From: Cellulomonas sp. KH9
GTDB taxonomy: Bacteria > Actinomycetota > Actinomycetes > Actinomycetales > Cellulomonadaceae
Length of the DNA: 64,000 nt
Assembly: GCF_900114185.1 (NCBI RefSeq)
Contig: NZ_FOSE01000004.1
Coordinates: 186,001-250,000 of the forward strand
Direction of reading: 5' to 3'
Every line of letters starts with the position of its first letter. Positions within the stretch are counted from its first letter, which is position 1. This document shows positions 35,474 through 42,529 of the stretch, piece by piece. The notes beneath the pieces were generated by a model. The model made no database searches. It was not told where the DNA came from and saw only the letters and a program-made list of their open reading frames with translations. The position numbers and the translations under genes are program-made.

Positions 35474-36238
35474 TCAGGGGGCTGGGCGGGTCCCGGGCAC
35501 CGCGCCCGCTGCGGCGGGTACGCGGTGGCGGCGCGGGCGGACGTCGGCACGCTCGTCCGCGGTCGCGGCGCGGCCCCGCCCGCGCAGGCCGCGCGGGGTG
35601 ACCGCGCGCTCGACCAGGGCCAGCAGGCCCTCGACGACCAGGCACAGCGCCGCCACGAGGATGCCGCCGGCCAGTGCCTTGCCGTACCGCTGGGTGGCGA
35701 AGCCGCTCACCACGATCGTCCCCAGGCTCGTGCCACCCACGAGGGCGGCCAGCGGCACCGTCGCGAGCACCTGCACGGTGCCCGTACGGATGCCGGCGGC
35801 GAGCAGCGGCAGGGCGAGCGGCACCTCGACGGTCCACAGCGCGCGGACGCCCGACATGCCCAGGCCCCGCGCCGCGTCCCGCACGTCGGGGTCGACGCCG
35901 CCGACGCCGGTGACGGCGTTCGCCAGGATCGGGGGGACGGCGAAGACCGCGCACGCGATGGCAGTCGCCGGGCCGCCGAACCACCCCGCGGCGGCGAGCA
36001 GGGTCAGCAGCGCGAGCGTGGGCAGCGCACGTGTCGTGTTGGCGACCACGACGCCGACGGTCGCGCCCCGGCCCCGGTGGCCGAGCCACAGCCCCACGGG
36101 CAGGGCCACCACCAGGGCGATCGCCACGGCGACCCCGGAGATGGCCAGGTGCGTGCCCGCGAGGGCGAGCACCCCCTGGCGGCCGGTCCAGTTGAGCGGG
36201 TCGTTGAGCCACCGCAGCGCCTCGGTCAGGACGTCCAT
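35474..36238 (-). CDS. glycine betaine-type ABC importer, permease
   Basis: This 254-residue permease has about five helices and the ATPase-contact loop DAARGLGMSGVRALWTVEVPLALP (about 125-148). The C-terminal ~30 residues are Arg-rich and soluble. Its ATG (36238, GGAGG upstream) overlaps the end of the upstream permease by 13 bases, so the two are coupled. Confidence 0.9.
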   Translation of the reverse strand: MDVLTEALRWLNDPLNWTGRQGVLALAGTHLAISGVAVAIALVVALPVGLWLGHRGRGATVGVVVANTTRALPTLALLTLLAAAGWFGGPATAIACAVFAVPPILANAVTGVGGVDPDVRDAARGLGMSGVRALWTVEVPLALPLLAAGIRTGTVQVLATVPLAALVGGTSLGTIVVSGFATQRYGKALAGGILVAALCLVVEGLLALVERAVTPRGLRGRGRAATADERADVRPRRHRVPAAAGAVPGTRPAP

Positions 36239-36957
36239 GCGGCCTCCTGCGAGCCGACGGCGTCGCGTGCGACGGGGCGGGTGCGCGAGCCGCGCCGCCA
36301 CGGCGTCAGCACACGGCCCAGCAGCGCCAGGGCGAGGTCGGCGACGAGGGCCAGCACCAGGCACAGCACCGTGGCCGTCATGATCTCGGCGTGGTAGCCG
36401 CTGCGGAAGCCGCGGAACATCAGCTGGCCGAGCCCGCCGTAGCCGACCACGACGCCGACGGTGACCAGCGCGACCGTGCTGACGGTCGCGAGCCGCAGGC
36501 CCGTCACGACGGCCGGCACGGCCTGCGGCAGCTCGACCGTCAGGAGCAGCCGCACCCGCCCGTAGCCCATGCCGCGGGCGGCGTCCCGGACGGCCGGGTC
36601 GACGCCCTGCAGCCCGACCAGCACGTTGCGGACCAGCACGAGCAGCGCGTACACGACCAGCCCGATGAGCACGGTGGTGCGCCCGATGCCCGTGGCCGGC
36701 GCGAGCAGGGCGAACAGCGCGAGCGACGGGACCGTGTAGAGCACGCCGGTGGTCGCCAGCACGGGTCCGGCCAGGCGGGGGCGCAGGTGGGCGAGCGCGG
36801 CGAGCGGCAGCGCCACGACCAGGGCGATGAGCACGGCCTCGGCGGTCAGCGACGCGTGCTGCTGGGTGTAGCGCAGCACGTCGCTCCCGTTGCGCTCGAG
36901 GTACTCCCACGAGAACCACGGGTTGGTGGCGGTCGCCAGCACCTGCGCGGTCGGCAT
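36226..36957 (-). CDS. glycine betaine-type ABC importer, permease
   Basis: This 243-residue permease has its EAA-like loop in DAARGMGYGRVRLLLTVELPQAVP and about six helices. I chose the ATG at 36957 because TAGGTT lies 7 nt upstream (leaderless pattern); a GTG ten codons earlier would place that box inside the gene. It heads the minus-strand half of the importer and is divergent from the ATPase. Confidence 0.9.
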   Translation of the reverse strand: MPTAQVLATATNPWFSWEYLERNGSDVLRYTQQHASLTAEAVLIALVVALPLAALAHLRPRLAGPVLATTGVLYTVPSLALFALLAPATGIGRTTVLIGLVVYALLVLVRNVLVGLQGVDPAVRDAARGMGYGRVRLLLTVELPQAVPAVVTGLRLATVSTVALVTVGVVVGYGGLGQLMFRGFRSGYHAEIMTATVLCLVLALVADLALALLGRVLTPWRRGSRTRPVARDAVGSQEAAWTS

Positions 36958-36980
36958 GGGCCCGAACCTACTGACGACCT

Positions 36981-37023
36981 CCGACACCCGCGAGCGGGCG
37001 GTCCGGCGGCTCGCGGGTGTCGG
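36981..37023. promoter_or_regulatory. 15-bp inverted repeat between divergent betaine importer operons
   Basis: CCGACACCCGCGAGC (36981-36995) is repeated exactly inverted at 37009-37023, with a 13-nt spacer. It lies between the two leaderless promoters of the permease operon (-10 at 36970-36965, minus) and the ATPase gene (-10 at 37034-37039). A dimeric regulator controlling both directions, for example an osmotic or choline regulator, is the simplest reading. Confidence 0.5.
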
Positions 37024-37047
37024 TGCGTGCCGCTAGCGTCGCTGCCC

Positions 37048-38124
37048 GTGACCACGTCCGCGCGTACCGGGCCGACCCGCGGGCCGGCCGTGCCCGCCGC
37101 GTCGCCGGACGCCGCCATCCGGTTCGACGCCGTCCGCAAGGAGTACGCGGGGTCCGTCGCCGTCGACGACCTCACCCTCGAGGTGCGCGAGGGTGAGCTG
37201 CTCGTGCTCGTCGGGCCGTCGGGCTGCGGGAAGTCCACGACGCTGCGGATGGCGAACCGCCTGGTGGAGCCCACCTCCGGACGCATCGTGCTGGGCGGGG
37301 AGGACGTCACCGACGTGGACCCCGTCGCGCTGCGCCGCCGCATCGGGTACGTCATCCAGAACGTCGGGCTCTTCCCGCACCGCACGGTGGCGCAGAACGT
37401 CGCGACCGTGCCGAGGCTCCTCGGGTGGGACCGGCGGCGCGCGCGCGAGCGGGTCGACGAGCTGCTGACCCTCGTGGGGCTCGACCCGCAGCGGTACGCG
37501 CGGCGCTGGCCGCACGAGCTGTCCGGCGGTGAGCGGCAGCGCGTCGGCGTCGCCCGCGCCCTGGCCACCGACCCGCCCGTGCTGCTGATGGACGAGCCGT
37601 TCGGTGCGGTCGACCCCGTCGGCCGGGCGCGGCTGCAGCAGGAGTTCGCCCGGCTCCAGCGGGAGCTGGGGACCACCGTGATGATGGTCACGCACGACAT
37701 CGACGAGGCGGTCCGCATGGCGGACCGCGTCGTCGTCCTCAGCCGCGGTGCGCGCGTCGAGCAGCTCGCGCCCCCGCTCGACGTCGTCGCCCGGCCGGCG
37801 TCCCCGGCCGTCGCGGACCTGGTGGGCCGCGGCCGGACCGCGCGCCTGCTGGCTCTCGGCCGGCTCGAGGCCACCGACCTGGACGAGGAGGGCGCGCCGG
37901 AGGGCACGGGGCAGGGAGCTGCGGGGCCGCGGGTGCGGCCCACGGTGCGGCTGGGCGCCGAGCTCGGGGACGTCGTCGCCGCCCTGACCGACGTCGCCGA
38001 CGCCGCGGACGGCGGCCGGCTGGACGTGCTCGACGCCGACGGCCGCGCGGTGGGCACCACCTCGCCGGGCAGCGTCGTGCGGGCGCTGCACCGGCTGACC
38101 GCACGGGAGGACGCCGAGGCCTGA
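37048..38124 (+). CDS. glycine betaine-type ABC importer, ATPase
   Basis: This 358-residue ATPase has Walker A GPSGCGKST (about 56), Q-loop YVIQNVGLFPH, signature LSGGERQRVGVARAL, Walker B VLLMDEPFGAVDP and H-loop MMVTHDIDEAVRMADR. The C-terminal ~110 residues form a regulatory extension with one CBS-like segment ending TSPGSVVRALHRL. It is expressed divergently from its two permeases and binding protein. TAGCGT precedes the GTG by 8 nt. Confidence 0.92.
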   Translation: MTTSARTGPTRGPAVPAASPDAAIRFDAVRKEYAGSVAVDDLTLEVREGELLVLVGPSGCGKSTTLRMANRLVEPTSGRIVLGGEDVTDVDPVALRRRIGYVIQNVGLFPHRTVAQNVATVPRLLGWDRRRARERVDELLTLVGLDPQRYARRWPHELSGGERQRVGVARALATDPPVLLMDEPFGAVDPVGRARLQQEFARLQRELGTTVMMVTHDIDEAVRMADRVVVLSRGARVEQLAPPLDVVARPASPAVADLVGRGRTARLLALGRLEATDLDEEGAPEGTGQGAAGPRVRPTVRLGAELGDVVAALTDVADAADGGRLDVLDADGRAVGTTSPGSVVRALHRLTAREDAEA

Positions 38125-38222
38125 GCCGGTGCGGGGCCGTGCGCCGACGCGCCCGTCGCGACGTCCCCGGACGGTCACACGCCCGGCGCGTGCGCGTCAC
38201 ACGGCGTGGGTACAGTGCGGAC

Positions 38223-39146
38223 GTGAGCGAATCCACCGCACGCCTCGCCCTCGCGACCTGCGCCCAGCTGCCGGACCTCGACCCGGACGACCTGCCGCTG
38301 CGCGACGCGCTCGCTGCGCGGGGCGTCCCCACGGACGTCGTGGTGTGGGACGACCCGACGGTCGACTGGGCCGCCTACCCGCACGTCCTCATCCGCTCGA
38401 CGTGGGACTACACGGACCGCCCCGCCCAGTTCGCCGACTGGACGCGGCGCGTGGAGCGCACCTCCACGCTGTTCAACCCGGCGGACGTCGTCGCCTGGAA
38501 CATCGACAAGGCGTACCTGCGGGACCTGGAGCAGCGCGGCGTCCCGATCGTCCCCACCATCTGGCTCGACCCGGAGCGCAACCTCAACGCGCGCGCCATC
38601 CACACGCGGTTCCCGGCGTTCGGTGACTTCGTGATCAAGCCCACCGTCAGCGCGGGCTCGCGCGACACGGGCCGGTACGACGCGGGGGTCACACCGTCGC
38701 GCTCGCTGGCCATCACGCACGCCAAGAACCTGCTCGCCGTGGGCCGGCGCGTCATGCTGCAGCGCTACCTCACGCAGGTCGACACCCAGGGTGAGAGCGC
38801 GCTGGTGTACGTGGACGGCGAGTTCAGCCACTGCGTGCGCAAGGAGCCGCTGCTCGAGGGTCCGTACCGGGCGGGGGAGAAGGAGGGCGTCCTGTTCCGC
38901 GAGCGGGTCCTGGCCGCCCGCGACGCCACCGAGCAGGAGCGTGCCGTGGCCGACATGGTCGTCTCGGAGCTGGGCAAGATCTTCCCCGACCGTGCGCCCC
39001 TGCTCTACACCCGCGTCGACCTCATCCCCGACGACGAGAACCAGCCGGTCGTCCTCGAGGTCGAGCTCGCCGAGCCGTCCCTGTTCTTCGAGCACGCCCC
39101 GGGGGCCGTGGAGCGGTTCGCGGACGCGGTGCGCGCCCGACTGTGA
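38223..39146 (+). CDS. ATP-grasp domain protein (RimK/DcsG-like)
   Basis: This 307-residue protein has an ATP-grasp fold: an N-terminal domain with HVLIRSTWDYTDRPAQFADW, an ATP-binding core with GDFVIKPTVSAGSRDTGRYD and VMLQRYL, and metal-binding ends LLYTRVDLIPDDENQPVVLEVELAEPSLFF. It resembles the group that includes the cycloserine ligase DcsG, but most members have no known substrate. TACAGT lies 6 nt before the GTG. It stands alone. Confidence 0.85.
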   Translation: MSESTARLALATCAQLPDLDPDDLPLRDALAARGVPTDVVVWDDPTVDWAAYPHVLIRSTWDYTDRPAQFADWTRRVERTSTLFNPADVVAWNIDKAYLRDLEQRGVPIVPTIWLDPERNLNARAIHTRFPAFGDFVIKPTVSAGSRDTGRYDAGVTPSRSLAITHAKNLLAVGRRVMLQRYLTQVDTQGESALVYVDGEFSHCVRKEPLLEGPYRAGEKEGVLFRERVLAARDATEQERAVADMVVSELGKIFPDRAPLLYTRVDLIPDDENQPVVLEVELAEPSLFFEHAPGAVERFADAVRARL

Positions 39147-39152
39147 CGCGTC

Positions 39153-39191
39153 CGTCACGCGTCCCGCGGTCCACCGCGGCGTCGCGTGACG
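39153..39191 (+). terminator. terminator behind the ATP-grasp gene
   Basis: An outer 9-bp stem (39153-39161 with 39183-39191) encloses an inner CCGCGG/CCGCGG stem (39164-39169 with 39174-39179), forming one long imperfect hairpin seven bases after the stop codon. Confidence 0.6.
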
Positions 39192-39294
39192 ACCACAGCC
39201 CCGGTACCCGCTACACTCGTCGTCGGCCCGGCGCTCGCGTCGGACCAGGTGCCGCAGGACCGCTCCCTCCGGGGAACGGCCGGACCGGCACCGC

Positions 39295-39371
39295 GGTGGC
39301 TATAGCTCAGTAGGTAGAGCACCTGGTTGTGGTCCAGGGGGTCGCGGGTTCAAGTCCCGTTAGCCACCCCA
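39295..39371 (+). tRNA. tRNA-His (anticodon GUG)
   Basis: Acceptor GTGGCTA (39296-39302) pairs with TAGCCAC (39361-39367); C73 opposes an encoded G at -1 (39295), the hallmark of tRNA-His. CCA is encoded (39369-39371). The anticodon arm CCTGG-TTGTGGT-CCAGG gives GUG. A TACACT box (39212-39217) upstream may be its -10. The prophage integrase gene starts 100 bases downstream. Confidence 0.96.
39325..39371 (+). other. probable attL core in the 3' half of tRNA-His
   Basis: A tyrosine integrase directly downstream and a full tRNA 3' end including CCA indicate that the phage supplied or kept the tRNA 3' half on integration. The identical core should recur at attR beyond the right edge. Exact limits are unknown. 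Confidence 0.55.
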
Positions 39372-39399
39372 TAGCAGTAGGCTCCTGACCTGGGAGAAC

Positions 39400-39432
39400 G
39401 TCCACGGGGATCGAACATTGATCCCCGTGGAC
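39400..39432. repeat. 13-bp perfect inverted repeat between attL and integrase
   Basis: GTCCACGGGGATC (39400-39412) and its exact inverse (39420-39432) flank GAACATT. The stem may terminate tRNA-His transcription or bind the integrase or a directionality factor. It lies 30 bases after the tRNA and 39 bases before the integrase ATG. Confidence 0.6.
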
Positions 39433-39470
39433 ACACCCCGAGGACACACGGAAGCCTGCAGGAGGCCGCA

Positions 39471-40694
39471 ATGGCACCCAATCCGCAGCCGTACCGGGCC
39501 AAAGGCGGCGCCATCTCCTGGCATGTCCGCTTCCGTGTCCGCGGGCACGCGAACCCCGTCAAGGAGACGTTCGGCCCGTTCGACAACGATCCTGACGGGG
39601 AGCGCGCGTACCGCGAGGCGCGGAAGTTCGCGGACCTCGTCGAGTCCGCCGGCGGTGACGCGGCGCGCGCGACCCGCCGTCAGGGCGAGGACAGCGCCCG
39701 CACGATGCCGACGCTGCGCACGTGGTTCGACAAGCACCTCGAGGCGGTCGCGTCCTACGCGGCGGGCGGCACGGTCTACGGGTACTACCGGGAGGCTGAG
39801 CGCACGTGGCTGCCGCACCTCGGCGGCCTCGCGCTCGACGCCATCACCCGCGACTCGGTCACTCGGTGGGTCGCCTGGCAGCGCGAGCAGGAGACGTCGC
39901 GCTCGGTGAAGGCGCGGGAGAAGGCGCGCGATGCTGGCCTCCCGGAGCCGCCCAAGGTGCTGGTGTCCCAGAAGACCCTCAGGAACGCGCACGGGCTGCT
40001 GTCGTCCGTGCTGCAGGCAGCCGTCGAGGCCGAGCTCATCCCGCGCAACGTCGCCAAGGGCATGTCGCTCCCGTCGGACGAGGAAGAGCACGAGATGGAG
40101 GTCTTCACCGCCGACGAGTGGGACCGGATGTACGACGCCCTGCCCGAGCACTGGCGGCCTCTCGCGCTCTTCCTGCTCGTGATCGGGGCGCGCATCGGTG
40201 AGGCGTCGGCCGTCATGGTGAAGGACATCGACCTCGGCGCGGGCACGGTGCGCCTGCGGCGGGCATGGAAGAAGGGTGAGCGGGACTCGCGCTACCTCGG
40301 CACCACGAAGACCCGCCGTGGGGTGCGGACGGTCGTCATGGGGCCCGCCCTGACGGAGGCTCTGCGCCCGCTCGCCGAGGGCAGGGAGGCTGACGCGCTC
40401 GTCTTCACGGCGCCTGAGGGTGGCAGGGTGTACGCCCAGCACTTCCGGAACAGGGTGTGGCAGCCGGCGCTCAAGCGGGCGGGCATCACGAAGCATGTGA
40501 CGCCGCACGGTCTGCGGCACACGTCCGCGTCGTGGCTCCTGGGCAAGGGTGTGGCTCCTCAGGTGGTGCAGCACCGGCTCGGGCATGAGTCGCTGTCGAC
40601 GACGTCGAAGGTCTACGCGCATCTGCTGACCGACGCGCAGCTTGCGGCGGTCGAGGTCATGGACCAGGCGACGCGGCGACAGATCGCGCCGTGA
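39471..40694 (+). CDS. int: tyrosine-family phage integrase
   Basis: This 407-residue recombinase has an arm-binding N-terminus (GGAISWHVRFRVRGHANPVKETFG), a core-binding SAM-like domain (about 80-200) and a catalytic domain with Arg in GARIGEASAVM, Lys in GTTKTRRGVRT, HGLRHTSASWLL, LGHESLSTTSKVYAHL (His and the Tyr nucleophile). It would integrate and excise the prophage at tRNA-His. GGAGG precedes the ATG. Confidence 0.95.
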   Translation: MAPNPQPYRAKGGAISWHVRFRVRGHANPVKETFGPFDNDPDGERAYREARKFADLVESAGGDAARATRRQGEDSARTMPTLRTWFDKHLEAVASYAAGGTVYGYYREAERTWLPHLGGLALDAITRDSVTRWVAWQREQETSRSVKAREKARDAGLPEPPKVLVSQKTLRNAHGLLSSVLQAAVEAELIPRNVAKGMSLPSDEEEHEMEVFTADEWDRMYDALPEHWRPLALFLLVIGARIGEASAVMVKDIDLGAGTVRLRRAWKKGERDSRYLGTTKTRRGVRTVVMGPALTEALRPLAEGREADALVFTAPEGGRVYAQHFRNRVWQPALKRAGITKHVTPHGLRHTSASWLLGKGVAPQVVQHRLGHESLSTTSKVYAHLLTDAQLAAVEVMDQATRRQIAP

Positions 40695-40741
40695 GCGGGG
40701 GTGGGTGAGGGTCGGTTCTTCACCCGGTCGCGTACTGGCGC

Positions 40742-40760
40742 ACCTCCTAAACTAGGAGGT
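40742..40760 (+). promoter_or_regulatory. palindromic operator over the promoter of the small acidic ORF
   Basis: ACCTCCTA (40742-40749) and TAGGAGGT (40753-40760) form a perfect 8-bp inverted repeat with a 3-nt spacer. It contains the -10-like TAAACT (40748-40753). The message for the 52-residue protein and the HTH gene would start just behind. The layout suggests autoregulation by the HTH protein. Confidence 0.5.
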
Positions 40761-40821
40761 AGAGTGAGTGTCACGAGGTCAGGGGAACAGCCCCAGACCA
40801 CCGGGCCAGACGGAGGCCATC

Positions 40822-40980
40822 ATGCGCAGCACCAAGTTCTTCAACGTCGTCGAGCTCCAGTCCTACACCGACGCGCAGGTCGAGTTCATCGCCTCCGTCG
40901 AGGGTGACTACACCGACGAGGACCGCAGCCTCGCGTCTATCAAGGCGGACTACCCCGAGGAGATGGCCGCCCGCGCCTGA
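40822..40980 (+). CDS. small acidic protein, anti-CRISPR candidate by association
   Basis: This 52-residue protein (MRSTKFFNVVELQSYTDAQV..., net charge about -6) has GGAGG five bases before the ATG at 40822. A GTG at 40768 with AGGAGG eight bases upstream would add 18 residues, but that stretch uses codons rare in this genome. I recognise no family. It is followed by a hairpin and then a YdiL/Aca2-like regulator. Small acidic proteins in this position are often anti-CRISPRs, but nothing in its sequence proves it. Confidence 0.6.
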   Translation: MRSTKFFNVVELQSYTDAQVEFIASVEGDYTDEDRSLASIKADYPEEMAARA

Positions 40981-40994
40981 CCCCAACGACACGA

Positions 40995-41025
40995 CGCCCC
41001 GCCCCTCGCCACGAGGGGCGGGGCG
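40995..41025 (+). terminator. hairpin between the small acidic ORF and the HTH gene
   Basis: A perfect 14-bp G/C stem with a CCA loop (40995-41008 with 41012-41025) lies 14 bases after the small ORF and 21 bases before the HTH gene. It could lower HTH expression relative to the first gene. Confidence 0.65.
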
Positions 41026-41046
41026 CTCGACTACCAGGAGGACGAC

Positions 41047-41442
41047 ATGGACGAGGGCGAGCAGAAGCGCCGCATGGACCCGGGCGAGTTGCAGACGATC
41101 CGTGAGGCGCTGGGCCTGACGGGAGACCACCTGGCGGCGATGCTGTCGGTCAACCCGCGGACGCTGCGGGCGTGGGAGGCGGGCCGGGAGCCGATCCCGC
41201 GGCGCGTCGGCGGGGAGGTCGAGGTCATCGAGGAGTACACGAGGGGCGCTGTCGAGGAGGTCGTCGCGGCGCTGCAGGACGCTTCCGACGTGGCTGTGCT
41301 GGTGTACCGCACCGATGAGGAGATGCATGCGGCACGGCCGGACATGTCCCACCTGCCTGCCCGGTGGTGGCGGCACGTCGTCTACCGGGCTGCCGAGCGT
41401 GTCCCGGGCGTCGAGATCGTGAGCGCGGCGTCCGATGCCTGA
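41047..41442 (+). CDS. HTH regulator, YdiL/Aca2-like
   Basis: This 131-residue protein has an N-terminal helix-turn-helix (about 13-53: ELQTIREALGLTGDHLAAMLSVNPRTLRAWEAGREPIPRRV) and a C-terminal part VAVLVYRTDEEMHAARPDMSHLPARWWRHVVYRAA. The sequence pattern resembles the E. coli YdiL and Aca2 group, in which Aca2 represses anti-CRISPR operons. Assignment is from memory of the pattern, so moderate. Its 3' end overlaps the DUF2637 gene. Confidence 0.65.
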   Translation: MDEGEQKRRMDPGELQTIREALGLTGDHLAAMLSVNPRTLRAWEAGREPIPRRVGGEVEVIEEYTRGAVEEVVAALQDASDVAVLVYRTDEEMHAARPDMSHLPARWWRHVVYRAAERVPGVEIVSAASDA

Positions 41443-42037
41443 GGCTCGAGCGTCCCGCATCGACCCGGACACCCGCGCGGTCGTCGTCACCACAGTCGCC
41501 CTCGTCGGCACTCTCGGCGCTGTCTCCTTCGCCGTCTCCTTCGCCGGCCTGGTCGCGGTCGCTGAGTGGGCCGAGCTGCCCCGGTGGCTGCGGTGGGCGG
41601 TCCCCGTGTTCGTGGATGGCGCACTCCTGGCCTACACCCTGGCGATCCTGGTGCAGCGCGCGCGGGGTGAGAGCACGCGGTTCTCGTGGGCCGCGCTCGG
41701 GACGTTCACCCTCGTGTCGGTCGGGGCGAACGCCGCGCACGTCCTCGGCACGGGCGACGTCCAGGACTGGCGCACCCTCGTCGGTGCCGGCCTGGCTGCC
41801 CTCGCGCCCCTGGGTGTCCTGGCTGCGACTCACACGGTGGCGGATCTGGCTATCGCGCGTCCCGGGGTGGTCCAGGTGTGGGACGAGCCGGGACAGCAGG
41901 TGGATCAGGTGGCTGAGGCGCGGCGGCTGCGGGAGGTCGAGGGGTTGTCACATCGGGCGATTGCGGCCACTCTCGGCGTCAGCAAGTCGACCGTGGCCCG
42001 CTGGGTGGCTCATGCCGGGGCGGTCGAGGTGGCGTGA
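41435..42037 (+). CDS. DUF2637-family membrane protein with C-terminal HTH
   Basis: This 200-residue protein has four predicted helices (about 17-40, 50-70, 85-100 and 112-128), as in DUF2637/SpdB-like proteins of actinobacterial plasmids and phages. A soluble C-terminal helix-turn-helix (about 160-193: EARRLREVEGLSHRAIAATLGVSKSTVARWV) follows. A membrane-tethered DNA-binding role is inferred. The ATG overlaps the upstream gene by eight bases. Confidence 0.75.
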   Translation: MPEARASRIDPDTRAVVVTTVALVGTLGAVSFAVSFAGLVAVAEWAELPRWLRWAVPVFVDGALLAYTLAILVQRARGESTRFSWAALGTFTLVSVGANAAHVLGTGDVQDWRTLVGAGLAALAPLGVLAATHTVADLAIARPGVVQVWDEPGQQVDQVAEARRLREVEGLSHRAIAATLGVSKSTVARWVAHAGAVEVA

Positions 42038-42047
42038 GGAGCCAGCC

Positions 42048-42206
42048 GTGAGTGACGAGAAGAAGCCGAGCCGGATGGACGAGTTTCTGCGGATCGTCGG
42101 CGCGGTGGCGCTGCTGTACGGCGGGATGTACGCGCTCTCGCAGTGTGGTGGTCCGGCGGCGCAGGGCTGCTCCTACAGTGATGGGCTCACAGGGGCTGAG
42201 TGCTAG
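42048..42206 (+). CDS. 52-residue single-helix membrane protein
   Basis: GTG at 42048 opens VSDEKKPSRMDEFLRIVGAV, followed by a membrane helix (about 14-31) and a Cys-containing tail ending CGGPAAQGCSYSDGLTGAEC. GAGGAG lies upstream. Three cysteines outside the helix suggest disulfides if the tail is outside the cell. Family unknown. Its stop overlaps the stop of the convergent gene. Confidence 0.55.
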   Translation: MSDEKKPSRMDEFLRIVGAVALLYGGMYALSQCGGPAAQGCSYSDGLTGAEC

Positions 42207-42454
42207 CCCCGCCGCACATCCCCAGCCCTCACCCACACCACCCGCGGGTGTAGCCGCTGCTCCCTGGTGGCGACGCGCACGAGGTCCCGGGTCCACTCGA
42301 GCGCGAGGCCGTCGATCCATTCGTCGCCGCTGGTCCACTCGATGCGCACGTGCACGGGGATGGGGTGGTCGACGTCGCGGTGGTCGCCTGGTGGCACGGG
42401 GAGCACGTTGGGTGGGTGCTCGACGCCTTCGAGGGCTGGGCGGGTGTTGTCCAT
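42203..42454 (-). CDS. hypothetical phage protein
   Basis: This 83-residue protein contains PIPVHVRIEWTSGDEWIDGLALEWTRDLVRVA, a beta-rich pattern seen in small actinophage proteins of unknown role. CACACT lies exactly 6 nt before the ATG at 42454, as before two other starts in the window, which suggests a leaderless transcript independent of the late operon. It lies beyond the late terminator. Confidence 0.5.
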   Translation of the reverse strand: MDNTRPALEGVEHPPNVLPVPPGDHRDVDHPIPVHVRIEWTSGDEWIDGLALEWTRDLVRVATREQRLHPRVVWVRAGDVRRG

Positions 42455-42479
42455 GGGGCCAGTGTGCGGGCATGACGAA

Positions 42480-42516
42480 ACGCCCCTCCCGACCCGGCGT
42501 GGGTCAGGAGGGGCGT
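42480..42516 (-). terminator. late operon terminator
   Basis: A 16-bp stem with one mismatch (42480-42495 with 42501-42516) and a 5-nt loop lies 14 bases after the beta-helix gene. On the minus strand it ends in TTT, as a rho-independent terminator should. Confidence 0.75.
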
Positions 42517-42529
42517 TCGTGGTGGTGGG

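Noticed and set aside
40764..40821. Start of the small prophage ORF at GTG 40768 or an out-of-frame gene from 40764
   Set aside because: AGGAGG is well placed, but it is half of the palindrome, and the codons up to 40821 (CGA, AGA, TCA) are unlike the rest. ATG 40822 has its own GGAGG.
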